Numbered from the stretch's first letter, positions 36,461 through 45,469 are shown. The stretch: 64,000 bases of DNA from Lachnospiraceae bacterium UBA2864 (GCA_002350525.1 DEFA01000017.1:95757-159756); one strand, 5' to 3'. A program made the numbers and translations. The notes: generated from the sequence alone by a model not told the origin.

Positions 36461-37858
36461 TTATTTTGATAACAGGTTTTCGCCCACGGAATCAATGTTT
36501 CCGGCGCCCATAGTTATTAACATATCATTGTTTTTATAATTTTCCGAAAAATATTTTTCTATCGCATCAAAACTTCCGAGATATACGGCATCGCATCCCT
36601 TTTCACGGAGAAGTTTTTCAATATCTTTAGAGCTTATTGTTTCGTCGAATGGCTCTCTTGCAGCATAGATATCCGCAAGCAGAACATGGTCCGCAACGGA
36701 CAGTGCATCTGCAAAGTGCTCGAGATGTGCCTTGGTTCTCGAGTAGGTATGTGGCTGGAATGCTACCCAGAGGTCACCCTTCTTAATGGAGTTGGCAACC
36801 GCGAGAGAAGCGGCAATCTCTGTCGGATGATGAGCATAGTCATCGACTACGGTCACATTTCCATCTAAAGTACCCTTGTACTGGAAACGTCTGTCTGCAC
36901 TGTGACAGAGTCTGAGACCTTCGACGATACTTTCGAAAGAAAGTCCGAGGAAGTCAGATGCCGCAATTGCCGAAAGCGAATTGACTGCGTTATGCTTTCC
37001 CGTAACAGAGAGGATGATCTCTCCGCGATTCTCTCCGTTAGTTACGAGCTCGTATATCGGCTGTCCGAGTTCGTTAAGCCTTATGTTCTCTGCTCTGTAA
37101 TCATTATCGGCTCCGGTACCGAAGGTGATAACTTTTATGTTCATACCTGCGACCTTTGCAAGTACCTTATCCTTATAAGGAGAATCACCGTTCAGGATGA
37201 GTGCACCGTCATCTTTTGTCTTTGTTGCAAAGGTAGCGAAGGACTCTACGATGTTATCCATGTTCTTGAAGAAGTCAAGATGATCGTTATCTATATTAAG
37301 GATGATACTTACAAAAGGATTAAATGCGTGATAGCTGTTTGTATATTCGCATGCTTCCGTAACGAAGTAGTCGGAACTTCCGACTCTGATGTTTCCGCCG
37401 ATCGCGTGAAGCATTCCTCCTATGGAGATGGTCGGGTCGGTTGATGCCGCCAGAAGTATGTGAGACATCATGGAAGTGGTTGTTGTCTTTCCGTGAGTAC
37501 CCGCAACAGCAATGCTGTACTTATAAGCCTCCATGATCTGACCGAGAAGCTCGGCACGTGTAAGCATAGGAATGCCGGCTGCCTGAGCCGCAACATATTC
37601 CTCGTTATCCGGGTGAATGGCTGCGGTGTATACTATAAGGTCGATGTCGGAGGTTATGTTTTCGGCAACCTGACCTATATTTACTTTGATGCCGGAAGCT
37701 TTAAGGTTTTCAACTACGTCGCTGTCATGCATATCCGATCCGGACACCTTAAAACCCGCACGGTGAAGGATCTCAGCAAGACCGCTCATGCTGATTCCTC
37801 CTATACCCATAAAGTAAACGTTGCAGGGGTTGTTAAAATCTATTATTACATTATTCAT
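36461..37858 (-). CDS. murC: UDP-N-acetylmuramate--L-alanine ligase
   Basis: 465 residues from MNNVIIDFNN; an in-frame TTG at 37891 lies at the transcription start and is unlikely. The enzyme adds L-Ala to UDP-MurNAc in the cytoplasm, the first step of the peptidoglycan stem peptide. Landmarks are YFMGIGGISMSGLAEIL, the ATP loop AGTHGKTTTTSM, ILNIDNDHLDF and VVDDYAHHPTEI. RBS AGAAAGG. It stands alone between its own promoter and terminator. Confidence 0.96.
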   Translation of the reverse strand: MNNVIIDFNNPCNVYFMGIGGISMSGLAEILHRAGFKVSGSDMHDSDVVENLKASGIKVNIGQVAENITSDIDLIVYTAAIHPDNEEYVAAQAAGIPMLTRAELLGQIMEAYKYSIAVAGTHGKTTTTSMMSHILLAASTDPTISIGGMLHAIGGNIRVGSSDYFVTEACEYTNSYHAFNPFVSIILNIDNDHLDFFKNMDNIVESFATFATKTKDDGALILNGDSPYKDKVLAKVAGMNIKVITFGTGADNDYRAENIRLNELGQPIYELVTNGENRGEIILSVTGKHNAVNSLSAIAASDFLGLSFESIVEGLRLCHSADRRFQYKGTLDGNVTVVDDYAHHPTEIAASLAVANSIKKGDLWVAFQPHTYSRTKAHLEHFADALSVADHVLLADIYAAREPFDETISSKDIEKLLREKGCDAVYLGSFDAIEKYFSENYKNNDMLITMGAGNIDSVGENLLSK

Positions 37859-37898
37859 ATGAGTTTCAGACCTTTCTGAATATTTTTTCAACCTAAAT

Positions 37899-37927
37899 AG
37901 TATAGCACAATAGTCACAAGGTTTGAA
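37899..37927 (-). promoter_or_regulatory. SigA promoter of murC
   Basis: On the minus strand: TTCAAA, 17-base spacer, TATACT with extended TGC before the -10. The predicted start is near 37892, about 34 bases before the murC ATG. Confidence 0.65.
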
Positions 37928-37987
37928 TAACTAAATTTTTGAGCAAAAAGACGTGATTTACTTTAAAAAATAATGGAAATATTTTAC

Positions 37988-38016
37988 TTTACATTCAATT
38001 TGTAAAGATATATACT
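37988..38016 (+). promoter_or_regulatory. SigA promoter of ilvE
   Basis: TTTACA, 17-base spacer, TATACT. It is divergent from the murC promoter. The ~60-base leader contains a small stem, TGGCCGA/TCGGACGCCA, near 38029-38050. Confidence 0.7.
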
Positions 38017-38080
38017 TATTTCTTAGAGTGGCCGATAGTGTCGGACGCCATACATTTTACGGAAACGGAGATGGTTAAAA

Positions 38081-39103
38081 ATGGAGAAAAAGGATATCGA
38101 TTGGAGCACACTTGGATTTGGCTATATTGAGACAGATGCAAGTTATGTATCAAATTACAAGAACGGTGCATGGGATGACGGCGTGATCACACCGGATCAT
38201 ACTATTACTATGAATGAGTGCGCATGCGTTCTTCATTATTCACAGTCATGTTTTGAAGGACTTAAGGCATACAGAACAGAAGACGGACATATCGTTACAT
38301 TTCGTCCTGACTTAAATGCACAGCGTATGGTGGATACTTGCGCAAGACTTGAGATGCCTGCATTTCCTGTAGATAGATTTGTAGATGCTGTTGAGAAGGT
38401 TGTAAAGGCAAATGAAGACTGGGTTCCTCCTTATGGTTCCGGAGCTACTCTCTATATCAGACCTTATATGTTCGGATATAACTCGGTTATCGGTGTTAAG
38501 CCTGCTGATGAGTATCAGTTCAGAATTCTTGTTACACCTGTAGGTCCTTATTTCAAGGGCGGCGCTAAGCCTATCACAATTCGTGTAAGTGATTTTGACA
38601 GAGCAGCACCTAACGGAACAGGTCATGTTAAGGCAGGTCTTAACTATGCTATGTCACTTCATGCAATCGTAGATGCTCATAAGAAGGGCTTTGACGAGAA
38701 TATGTACCTCGATCCTGCAACAAGAACAAAGGTTGAGGAAACAGGCGGAGCAAACTTCATATTTATAAAGGGTAACAAGTTCATTACACCTAAGTCATCA
38801 AGTATACTTCCATCAATCACAAGACGTTCTCTTGAGGTTGTTGCTGATAAGTATCTCGGTATGGAAGTTGAAGAAAGAGAAGTATTCTTCGATGAGGTAT
38901 CAACTTTTGACGAGTGTGGTCTCTGCGGAACTGCTGCAGTTATCTCTCCGGTAGGAAAGATCAACGACCACGGTAAGGAAATCTGCTTCCCAAGCGGTAT
39001 GGAAGACATGGGTCCTAAGACAAAACAGCTTTATGATACACTCACCGGTATTCAGATGGGTAGAATCGAAGCACCGGAAGGATGGATCAAGGTTATAAAG
39101 TAA
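38081..39103 (+). CDS. ilvE: Branched-chain amino acid aminotransferase
   Basis: 340 residues, PLP fold type IV, of the long (BCAT2-like) class. It transaminates leucine, isoleucine and valine with 2-oxoglutarate. Features are QSCFEGLKAYRTEDG, FRPDLNAQRM, YIRPYMFG, the pyridoxal Lys in GHVKAGLNYAMS and the phosphate-binding LCGTAAVISPVG. It has its own promoter and a hairpin after it; no other ilv genes are nearby. Confidence 0.95.
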   Translation: MEKKDIDWSTLGFGYIETDASYVSNYKNGAWDDGVITPDHTITMNECACVLHYSQSCFEGLKAYRTEDGHIVTFRPDLNAQRMVDTCARLEMPAFPVDRFVDAVEKVVKANEDWVPPYGSGATLYIRPYMFGYNSVIGVKPADEYQFRILVTPVGPYFKGGAKPITIRVSDFDRAAPNGTGHVKAGLNYAMSLHAIVDAHKKGFDENMYLDPATRTKVEETGGANFIFIKGNKFITPKSSSILPSITRRSLEVVADKYLGMEVEEREVFFDEVSTFDECGLCGTAAVISPVGKINDHGKEICFPSGMEDMGPKTKQLYDTLTGIQMGRIEAPEGWIKVIK

Positions 39104-39135
39104 GGAACATCCTGACATTAAATATACTATATTCA

Positions 39136-39165
39136 GGGCACCGGTTCCGTATGGATCCGGTGCCC
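39136..39165 (+). terminator. Hairpin after ilvE
   Basis: GGGCACCGG and CCGGTGCCC form a perfect 9-bp stem with a 12-base loop. No U-run follows, so read-through into the lipoprotein gene is likely. Confidence 0.5.
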
Positions 39166-39183
39166 GTTAAGGTTAATAAGGTT

Positions 39184-39687
39184 ATGAAGAGAATAAGTTA
39201 TAAAAATATCTTATCATTAATACTTATTGCCATGATGCTTTTGACAATTACATCTTGTGGAACAGCCGGTAAAGAAGTTCATGAGAGCGGTATGGTGATA
39301 ACACTTCCGAAAGGGTTTCAGCGAGCCACTATGGAAAACGCGACCTGGTACTATAAGAGCAGTGATGCTCTTGCTATGGGTATAAGAATCTATAAGTCAG
39401 ATCTTGAAAAAGAAGGTCTGGAATCGAATTCGGCTCAGGATTATGCAGCTGCTTACATCAAGGCGAATTCTGTACCGGGAGATCCCGAGATACAGATTGA
39501 AGACAAATACATATATTTTGAATATGATGCAAAAGTGTCGGGATCGGCTTATTCTTACCTGACATGTATATATGACCATGATGACACATACTGGCTGGTG
39601 AATTTTGCCTGCTATAAACAGGCATATAAGGAATCCAGATCGGATTTCTTCAAATGGGCGGATTCAGTGGAGTTTGAGAATGAATAA
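39184..39687 (+). CDS. Small lipoprotein of unknown function
   Basis: 167 residues from MKRISYKN; the signal peptide ends in LTITSC (lipobox), which decides this start over an in-frame ATG at 39082 inside ilvE. The mature part is a compact alpha/beta domain (GMVITLPKGFQRATMENATWYYKSSD), reminiscent of small PsbP-like or stress lipoproteins, without catalytic motifs. Its stop overlaps the next ATG by 8 bases, so it belongs with the polysaccharide exporter genes. RBS is weak (AAGG). Confidence 0.75.
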   Translation: MKRISYKNILSLILIAMMLLTITSCGTAGKEVHESGMVITLPKGFQRATMENATWYYKSSDALAMGIRIYKSDLEKEGLESNSAQDYAAAYIKANSVPGDPEIQIEDKYIYFEYDAKVSGSAYSYLTCIYDHDDTYWLVNFACYKQAYKESRSDFFKWADSVEFENE

Positions 39688-40450
39688 TAAGTCTTTTCTT
39701 CAGAACAGATTTATACTTTCGGAACTAGTTAAGAAAGGCATAAGATTAAAGTACAGAAGATCGTATCTGGGAATTGTGTGGTCACTTCTGGAACCGCTTC
39801 TTACCATGATCGTGCTGACTATAGTTTTCGGTACGCTTATGGGAATAGATGATATATCGTTCCCTGTTTATATTCTGGCGGGCAGACTCTTTTACGGATT
39901 TTTCTCACAGAGTACGACCGCAGCTCTTAAGTCTATCCGTGCCAACAGTGCCATTATAAAAAAAGTTTATGTGCCGAAGGTTCTGTATCCGCTTTCGGCG
40001 GTTATATTTAACTATATAATCTTTTTGATATCGCTCATAGTTCTTGCGGCGGTGTCCGTTGCGCTTAAAGTATATCCGACGATATATCTTCTTCAGGCAT
40101 TTCTTCCTCTTATCGTTCTTTTCCTTCTCAGTCTGGGAGTCGGACTTGTGATGTCCACCGTGGGCGTTTTTTTCAGGGATATGGAGTATCTGTGGAATGT
40201 TGTGCTGATGCTTATCATGTATACATCGGCTATATTTTATATGCCGGAAAAGCTGCTTAAAAGCGGTTGGGGATTTATCCTGAAATGCAATCCGCTTTAC
40301 TGCAGCATTGCATGTTTCAGAGATGCGTTGTTCGGAAGACCGATGGAAATGAAACTTCTTTTATATGCATTTCTTTTCAGCGTGGCTGCATGTATAATAG
40401 GTATGATCGCATTTAAGAAGAACGAAGATAAGTTTATACTTAATATATAG
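39680..40450 (+). CDS. ABC-2 polysaccharide exporter permease (Wzm/TagG type)
   Basis: 256 residues from MNNKSFLQNRF. It starts with the amphipathic region and RYRRSYLGIVWSLLEPLLTMIVL motif typical of O-antigen/teichoic acid exporters and has six expected membrane spans. The start at 39680 overlaps the lipoprotein gene. With the ATPase encoded next it exports an undecaprenyl-linked polysaccharide; no glycosyltransferases are in the window, so the glycan is unknown. Confidence 0.9.
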   Translation: MNNKSFLQNRFILSELVKKGIRLKYRRSYLGIVWSLLEPLLTMIVLTIVFGTLMGIDDISFPVYILAGRLFYGFFSQSTTAALKSIRANSAIIKKVYVPKVLYPLSAVIFNYIIFLISLIVLAAVSVALKVYPTIYLLQAFLPLIVLFLLSLGVGLVMSTVGVFFRDMEYLWNVVLMLIMYTSAIFYMPEKLLKSGWGFILKCNPLYCSIACFRDALFGRPMEMKLLLYAFLFSVAACIIGMIAFKKNEDKFILNI

Positions 40451-40459
40451 AGTGATAGT

Positions 40460-41203
40460 ATGGGTGATACGGTTCTTAAGGTTGAAAATGTAGGAATGAA
40501 GTTCAACCTCAGTAAAGAAAAACATGACTCTCTAAAGGAATATTTTATAGCACTTCTTAAGGGAGAGTTGAAATATAATGAGTTCTGGGCTCTCAGAGAC
40601 GTTACGTTTTCGCTGGAAAAGGGAGACAGACTTGGTATACTCGGATTTAACGGAGCGGGAAAGTCGACGCTCCTTAAAGTGGTCGCGGGAGTTTTTAAAC
40701 CGACGGAAGGCACGGTATGGAAGACCGGAGTCATAGCTCCTCTTATCGAGCTCGGAGCGGGTTTTGATCCTCAGTATACAGGAAGGGAAAATATTTTCCT
40801 GTACGGAGCATGTCTCGGATACAGCAAAGGCTTTATCAATGAGAGAATTAATGATATAATAAAATTCTCAGAGCTTGAAGAGTTTATAGACGTTCCCGTA
40901 AAGAATTATTCTTCGGGAATGAAAGCAAGGCTCGGCTTTTCTGTTGCGACGGTGGTGGAACCTGATATCCTTATTCTTGACGAGATATTATCCGTCGGAG
41001 ATGCAAGGTTCAGAAAAAAGAGTGAGAAACGTCTTAAGGAACTGATAGACAGAGGAGTAACGGTACTCTTCGTATCTCATAACACCGAACAGGTAAAGCA
41101 GCTCTGCAACAAGGCAATCATACTGAAGAACGGCAGACTGACAGAATTCGGAGATGCAGAGGGGGTTTCTGCATTGTACGAGAAGGCCGTTCAGGAGCAT
41201 TAA
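40460..41203 (+). CDS. ABC polysaccharide exporter ATPase (Wzt/TagH type)
   Basis: 247 residues. Walker A GFNGAGKST, signature YSSGMKARLGFSVA and Walker B ILILDEILSVGDARFRKKS are of the Wzt/TagH class. The C-terminal carbohydrate-binding domain found in some Wzt proteins is absent, so the substrate is not capped and recognised by this subunit. It is followed 21 bases later by uppP, which recycles the carrier lipid such exporters use. Confidence 0.92.
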   Translation: MGDTVLKVENVGMKFNLSKEKHDSLKEYFIALLKGELKYNEFWALRDVTFSLEKGDRLGILGFNGAGKSTLLKVVAGVFKPTEGTVWKTGVIAPLIELGAGFDPQYTGRENIFLYGACLGYSKGFINERINDIIKFSELEEFIDVPVKNYSSGMKARLGFSVATVVEPDILILDEILSVGDARFRKKSEKRLKELIDRGVTVLFVSHNTEQVKQLCNKAIILKNGRLTEFGDAEGVSALYEKAVQEH

Positions 41204-41224
41204 TGAAAGGACAAGGGGTGAAGG

Positions 41225-42073
41225 ATGTACTTTCTGGAGATACTTAAGGTTATATTTGTAGGAATCATTGAGGGAATTACCGAATGGCTTCCTATAAGCA
41301 GCACAGGACATATGCTTCTCGTGGATGAATTTCTCAAGATGAGAATGAGCGAGGATTTCAGGAAAATGTTCTTCGTAGTTATACAGCTTGGTGCAATACT
41401 TGCGGTTGTTTTTATCTTCTGGGATAAGCTGTGGCCTTTTAAACGGCAGACAAAGGACGGTCAGGGGACGATAACGGTCAACAAGAAGATTATCAGTCTC
41501 TGGATCAGAGTCATCATAGCAACTCTTCCGGCTGCTATTATCGGACTGCTTCTCGATGACTGGATGGATGAACATATGCATAAGCCATGGATCATCGCTA
41601 TATTCCTTATACTTTACGGTGTATGGTTTATCTGGGTTGAAGAGAGAAACAGACATCGCCGCCCGAGAGTTAAAAAACTCCTTAAAGTTACATATCTTGA
41701 TGCAGTCAAGATAGGATTGTTTCAGTGTCTGTCCATTATTCCGGGAACATCCAGATCGGGAGCAACCATAATCGGAGGTCTCGAGACAGGACTTTCAAGA
41801 AGAGTAGCGGCAGAATATACATTCTTTATGGGAATTCCTATAATGTTCGGATGGAGCGTTGTAAAGCTTATCAAGTTCGGATTCCATTATACATTTTTCG
41901 AATTCTTTGAGCTTATACTCGGAATGGTTGTAGCATTTACCGTATCACTTCTGGTTATCAAGTTCCTTATGGATTATATAAAGAAACATAATTTCAAGTT
42001 ATTCGGTTACTACAGAATAGTACTTGGTGCACTGGTACTTATTGTATTCGGAATTAAGGCTATCGCGGGTTAA
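41225..42073 (+). CDS. uppP: Undecaprenyl-diphosphatase
   Basis: 282 residues, polytopic membrane enzyme that dephosphorylates undecaprenyl diphosphate for cell-wall and polysaccharide synthesis. The two signatures are EGITEWLPISSTGHM with the catalytic Glu/His and PGTSRSGATI. It probably shares a transcript with the exporter genes. BacA-type enzymes also raise bacitracin tolerance. Confidence 0.96.
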   Translation: MYFLEILKVIFVGIIEGITEWLPISSTGHMLLVDEFLKMRMSEDFRKMFFVVIQLGAILAVVFIFWDKLWPFKRQTKDGQGTITVNKKIISLWIRVIIATLPAAIIGLLLDDWMDEHMHKPWIIAIFLILYGVWFIWVEERNRHRRPRVKKLLKVTYLDAVKIGLFQCLSIIPGTSRSGATIIGGLETGLSRRVAAEYTFFMGIPIMFGWSVVKLIKFGFHYTFFEFFELILGMVVAFTVSLLVIKFLMDYIKKHNFKLFGYYRIVLGALVLIVFGIKAIAG

Positions 42074-42126
42074 GACGCGGGACTTGCCGGTGATAAGCAT
42101 TTCAACATAATATATAGGATGAAAAG

Positions 42127-42858
42127 ATGAAAGCACGTCTTGATAAGATCCTTGCAGATTCAGGTCTCGGAACGAGGAGCTCGGTCCGGGACCTTATTAA
42201 GTCAGGGACGGTAAAAGTAAATAATGTTACGGAGAAGGATCCGGGTAAGAAGGTGGATACGGACTGCGACGAGATTATAGTCAGGGGAGAACATATCGAC
42301 TTCAGGGATAAGGTATATTATATGCTGAATAAACCTGCGGGGGTCATAACCGCTACAGAGGATAAAAAACAGTCTACGGTCATTGATCTTATAAAAGATA
42401 AGAAGAGAAGAGATCTCTTTCCTGTGGGACGCCTCGATAAAGATACGGTGGGGCTTCTGATCATAACGAATGACGGTGATATGGCTCACAGACTTCTTGC
42501 ACCGGGAAAACATGTGAAGAAGACCTATCTTGTCAGAGTGGACGGTATTATCACAAGTGAGATTAAATCCGGAATAGAAAGCGGGGTTGATATCGGAGAC
42601 GAGAAGCCTACTGCTCCCGCAGAGTTATGTGAGATACAGATGTTGGAAGAAAGTGAAGGAAAGCCATGCATTTCCGAAGCGGAGATAACCATTACGGAAG
42701 GTAGATACCACGAGATAAAGAGAATGTTCGAAGCCTTCGGGCTGAATGTTGTTTATCTGAAGAGATTATCTATGGGAAGCCTTAAACTGGATGAAAATCT
42801 TGAAGAAGGTGAGTGGAGGTTCCTTACAGATAAAGAAATACAAAGTTTGCAGAGATGA
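42127..42858 (+). CDS. RsuA-family rRNA pseudouridine synthase
   Basis: 243 residues: an N-terminal S4 RNA-binding domain (ARLDKILADSGLGTRSSVRDLIKSGTVKVN) and a pseudouridine synthase core with the catalytic Asp in GRLDKDTVGLLI and the C-terminal GRYHEIKRMFEAFG. The size and fold fit RsuA (16S U516) better than RluB. RBS ATAGGATG. Confidence 0.92.
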   Translation: MKARLDKILADSGLGTRSSVRDLIKSGTVKVNNVTEKDPGKKVDTDCDEIIVRGEHIDFRDKVYYMLNKPAGVITATEDKKQSTVIDLIKDKKRRDLFPVGRLDKDTVGLLIITNDGDMAHRLLAPGKHVKKTYLVRVDGIITSEIKSGIESGVDIGDEKPTAPAELCEIQMLEESEGKPCISEAEITITEGRYHEIKRMFEAFGLNVVYLKRLSMGSLKLDENLEEGEWRFLTDKEIQSLQR

Positions 42859-42930
42859 ATGATACAAACTCATATCCTGCATACTTGAACAAAGACGTAA
42901 ACTTGATACCTTAAATGCGTAGATTAGTGC

Positions 42931-42959
42931 TTGACTTATGGATTTTCCTATGTTATCCT
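42931..42959 (+). promoter_or_regulatory. SigA promoter of rpmG-secE-nusG-rplK-rplA
   Basis: TTGACT, 17-base spacer, TATCCT. Transcription would start near 42966, just at the inverted repeat of the leader, about 75 bases before rpmG. Confidence 0.75.
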
Positions 42960-42964
42960 AACAC

Positions 42965-43004
42965 TTGCGTTTTTAGCGCTTTTTTTATCGTGCTTAAAAC
43001 GCAA
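42965..43004 (+). other. Leader hairpin in the rpmG transcript
   Basis: TTGCGTTTT and AAAACGCAA form a perfect 9-bp stem. A 22-base loop containing AGCGC and a T-run separates the arms. It lies at the very 5' end of the predicted transcript and could stabilise it or act in control. No known leader family was recognised. Confidence 0.5.
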
Positions 43005-43040
43005 TAAGGCTAAAGTTGAATAAAAATGGAGGTGACAGTT

Positions 43041-43190
43041 GTGCGCGTAAAAATCACACTCGCATGTCAGGATTGCAAACAGCGTAATTACAATCTGACA
43101 AAGGACAAGAAGCTTCATCCGGACAGGGTGGAGACAAAGAAGTATTGTAAGTTCTGCAAGAAGCATACAATGCACAAGGAGACCAAGTAA
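43041..43190 (+). CDS. rpmG: Ribosomal protein bL33
   Basis: 49 residues from GTG ([17 protein letters not shown]). Two CxxC pairs (CQDC, CKFC) make the zinc-binding C+ form. The GGAGGTGA six to ten bases upstream fixes the start. rpmG-secE-nusG is the standard order in Bacillota. Confidence 0.95.
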   Translation: MRVKITLACQDCKQRNYNLTKDKKLHPDRVETKKYCKFCKKHTMHKETK

Positions 43191-43223
43191 TAAGAGGATT
43201 CAGTAGATCAAAGAGGTGAAGAT

Positions 43224-43427
43224 ATGTCAGAGAAAAAACAGGCATCACCTTCTCTTAAGAGAAGCTGGTTTCAGGAACTTAAGTCAGAGTTTGGCAAGAT
43301 CACATGGCCGACAAAGAAGAAGCTGGGAAGAGAGACAATAGTTGTTCTCGTTATCGCAATTCTTCTTGGTTGTATCATAGCAATCGTTGATGGTCTTCTT
43401 AAGACCGGTCTTGCATATTTATGGTAG
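43224..43427 (+). CDS. secE: Preprotein translocase subunit SecE
   Basis: 67 residues. A short cytoplasmic region with the conserved SWFQELKSEFGKITWPTKKK is followed by a single membrane span (VVLVIAILLGCIIAIVDGLL). It clamps SecY in the translocon. RBS AGAGGTG. Confidence 0.95.
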   Translation: MSEKKQASPSLKRSWFQELKSEFGKITWPTKKKLGRETIVVLVIAILLGCIIAIVDGLLKTGLAYLW

Positions 43428-43438
43428 GCGGTGATCAT

Positions 43439-44128
43439 ATGGCAGAAGAAAAGACAATCGGCATTGATGAAGAGAACATTGAAGAAACAGCTGAAGTTAC
43501 TGCACAGGCTGCTGATGAAGCAGAAGCTGCTGCGGAAACTGCTGAGGAGTCTGTTCAGGCAGACGAGCCGAAGCGTCCGGTTTCTTCCAATGTAAAGCAG
43601 AACGGTGACAACGAACCACACTGGTACGTTGTACATACTTATTCGGGATATGAGAATAAGGTTAAAGCTGATATCGAGAAAACCATCGAAAACAGAAGAC
43701 TTGAGGATCAGATGTTTGAGGTAATGGTACCGCTCCAGGATGTACTGGAGACAAAGAAGGACGGTTCCAAAAAGGTAGTATCCAAGAAGATATTTCCGGG
43801 ATATGTACTGGTTCATATGATTAAGAACGATGTAACATGGTATGTGGTAAGAAATACCCGTGGTGTTACAGGATTCGTAGGACCCGGATCCGAGCCTGTG
43901 CCTCTTACAAGCGAAGAAATGAGAAAACTTGGTGTAAGAATAGACGACTATGTTATAGACGTAGAAGTTGATGATACTATCAAGGTCATCAGAGGAGCTT
44001 GGGAAGGTACCATAGCAAAGATAAAGTCTATCAGCCGTACTAAGGAAACAGTTACGATCGAGATAGATATCTTTGGCCGTTCAACAGATGTTGAAATCGG
44101 TTTAGGTGATATTCAGAAGTTAGATTAG
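43439..44128 (+). CDS. nusG: Transcription elongation/termination factor NusG with acidic N-terminal extension
   Basis: 229 residues from MAEEKT (ATG 43439, after TAGGCGGTG). Residues ~1-60 are an Ala/Glu-rich acidic extension absent from most NusG proteins, which begin near the WYVVHTYSGYENKVK motif found here at about 63. The NGN domain and the C-terminal KOW domain (IKVIRGAWEGTIAKIKSI) are intact. NusG binds RNA polymerase and, through KOW, S10 or Rho. The stop overlaps the first base of the L1-operator-like hairpin. Confidence 0.95.
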   Translation: MAEEKTIGIDEENIEETAEVTAQAADEAEAAAETAEESVQADEPKRPVSSNVKQNGDNEPHWYVVHTYSGYENKVKADIEKTIENRRLEDQMFEVMVPLQDVLETKKDGSKKVVSKKIFPGYVLVHMIKNDVTWYVVRNTRGVTGFVGPGSEPVPLTSEEMRKLGVRIDDYVIDVEVDDTIKVIRGAWEGTIAKIKSISRTKETVTIEIDIFGRSTDVEIGLGDIQKLD

Positions 44129-44155
44129 TGGAAGGGAAAACCCCGATAATACCAC
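44128..44155 (+). promoter_or_regulatory. L1-binding-site-like hairpin before rplK
   Basis: GTGGAA, a GGG/CCC stem with AAAA loop, then GATAATACCAC. GUGG pairs with CCAC around an asymmetric internal loop, like helix 76/77 of 23S rRNA, the L1 target (GUGGGAGG...AAAUACCAC in E. coli). The rplK AGGAGG begins 2 bases after it, so L1 binding could block translation. Confidence 0.65.
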
Positions 44156-44171
44156 ATAGGAGGTAATTAAA

Positions 44172-44597
44172 ATGGCTAAGAAAGTCACAGGATACATCAA
44201 ATTACAGATACCTGCAGGAAAGGCAACTCCTGCTCCACCGGTTGGTCCGGCTCTTGGACAGCACGGTGTAAATATCGTTGAGTTCACAAAGCAGTTTAAT
44301 GCTCGTACAGCAGATCAGGGAGATCTTATCATCCCTGTAGTTATTACAGTATATGCAGACAGAAGCTTTTCATTCATCACAAAGACTCCTCCTGCAGCAG
44401 TTCTTATAAAGAAGGCTTGCAAGATCCAGAAGGCGTCAGGTGAACCAAACAAGAAGAAGGTTGCTAAGATCACAAAGGCTCAGGTTCAGGAAATCGCTGA
44501 ACTGAAGATGAAGGATCTCAATGCAGCAACAATCGAGTCTGCTTGCAGCATGATCGCCGGAACAGCACGTTCTATGGGCGTTGAAGTAGTAGACTGA
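44172..44597 (+). CDS. rplK: Ribosomal protein uL11
   Basis: 141 residues, full length: [31 protein letters not shown] at the N-terminus and the C-terminal rRNA-binding domain ending in [23 protein letters not shown]. Paired with rplA as usual. Confidence 0.97.
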   Translation: MAKKVTGYIKLQIPAGKATPAPPVGPALGQHGVNIVEFTKQFNARTADQGDLIIPVVITVYADRSFSFITKTPPAAVLIKKACKIQKASGEPNKKKVAKITKAQVQEIAELKMKDLNAATIESACSMIAGTARSMGVEVVD

Positions 44598-44631
44598 TAA
44601 TAGGTATCAGATGTTTAATAGAATCTAATAG

Positions 44632-44663
44632 GTGGAAGGAGGTCGCTCCTCCGATAATACCAC
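44632..44663 (+). promoter_or_regulatory. Second L1-binding-site-like hairpin, before rplA
   Basis: GTGGAA, a GGAGG/CCTCC stem with TCGCT loop, then GATAATACCAC. The conserved outer parts are identical to the copy at 44128 while the apical stem differs by compensating changes. The rplA AGGAGG (44664-44669) abuts the hairpin. Confidence 0.65.
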
Positions 44664-44679
44664 AGGAGGTATAATAGTA

Positions 44680-45390
44680 ATGAAAAAAGGTAGAAGATAT
44701 TTAGAAGTTGCAAAGCTTGTAGAGAAGACAAAACTTTACGATCTTGACGAGGCTGCTCAGCTTATTAAGCAGACATCAAATGCAAAGTTCGATGAGACAA
44801 TCGAAGCTCACCTTAAGCTCGGTGTTGACGGACGTCACGCTGATCAGCAGGTACGTGGTGCCGTTGTTCTTCCTCACGGAACAGGTAAGGATGTTAAGGT
44901 TCTCGTATTTGCTAAGGGTGATAAGGTAGATCAGGCTCTTGCTGCCGGTGCAGATTATGCAGGTGGAGAAGAACTTATCCCTAAGATCCAGAACGAAGGA
45001 TGGCTTGACTTCGATGTTGTTATTGCAACACCTGATATGATGGGCGTTGTAGGACGTCTCGGACGTGTACTCGGACCTAAGGGCTTAATGCCGAATCCAA
45101 AGGCCGGTACAGTTACACCTGATGTTGAGAAGGCTATCGCAGATGTTAAAGCCGGTAAGATTGAGTACAGACTTGACAAGGCAAATATCATTCACGTTCC
45201 TGTTGGAAAGGCATCTTTCTCAGCAGAGCAGATCGCGGACAACTTTAGAGCCTTAATGGATGCAGTAATTAAAGCTAAGCCTGCAAGTGCTAAGGGACAG
45301 TATCTCAGAAGTGTTACTATCTCTTCAACAATGGGCCCTGGAATCAAGCTTAATACAACTAAGTTTGGTGGAGACGGTTCAGCAAAATAA
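44680..45390 (+). CDS. rplA: Ribosomal protein uL1
   Basis: 236 residues from [13 protein letters not shown]; an in-frame GTG at 44632 is the first codon of the leader hairpin and is not used. Family features are [38 protein letters not shown] and a C-terminal [10 protein letters not shown]. It is a 50S protein of the mobile stalk and a known translational repressor in other bacteria. Confidence 0.97.
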   Translation: MKKGRRYLEVAKLVEKTKLYDLDEAAQLIKQTSNAKFDETIEAHLKLGVDGRHADQQVRGAVVLPHGTGKDVKVLVFAKGDKVDQALAAGADYAGGEELIPKIQNEGWLDFDVVIATPDMMGVVGRLGRVLGPKGLMPNPKAGTVTPDVEKAIADVKAGKIEYRLDKANIIHVPVGKASFSAEQIADNFRALMDAVIKAKPASAKGQYLRSVTISSTMGPGIKLNTTKFGGDGSAK

Positions 45391-45423
45391 TAAGTAGGCT
45401 GGTATCGGCATACATAGATAACA

Positions 45424-45469
45424 AAGCAACACAATTTGGGACAATTATACAAATTGTGTTGCTTTTTTT
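45424..45469 (+). terminator. Strong terminator after rplA
   Basis: AAGCAACACAATTTG and CAAATTGTGTTGCTT form a perfect 15-bp stem followed by a T-run. The end of the 3' arm doubles as the -35 of the next promoter. Confidence 0.92.
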
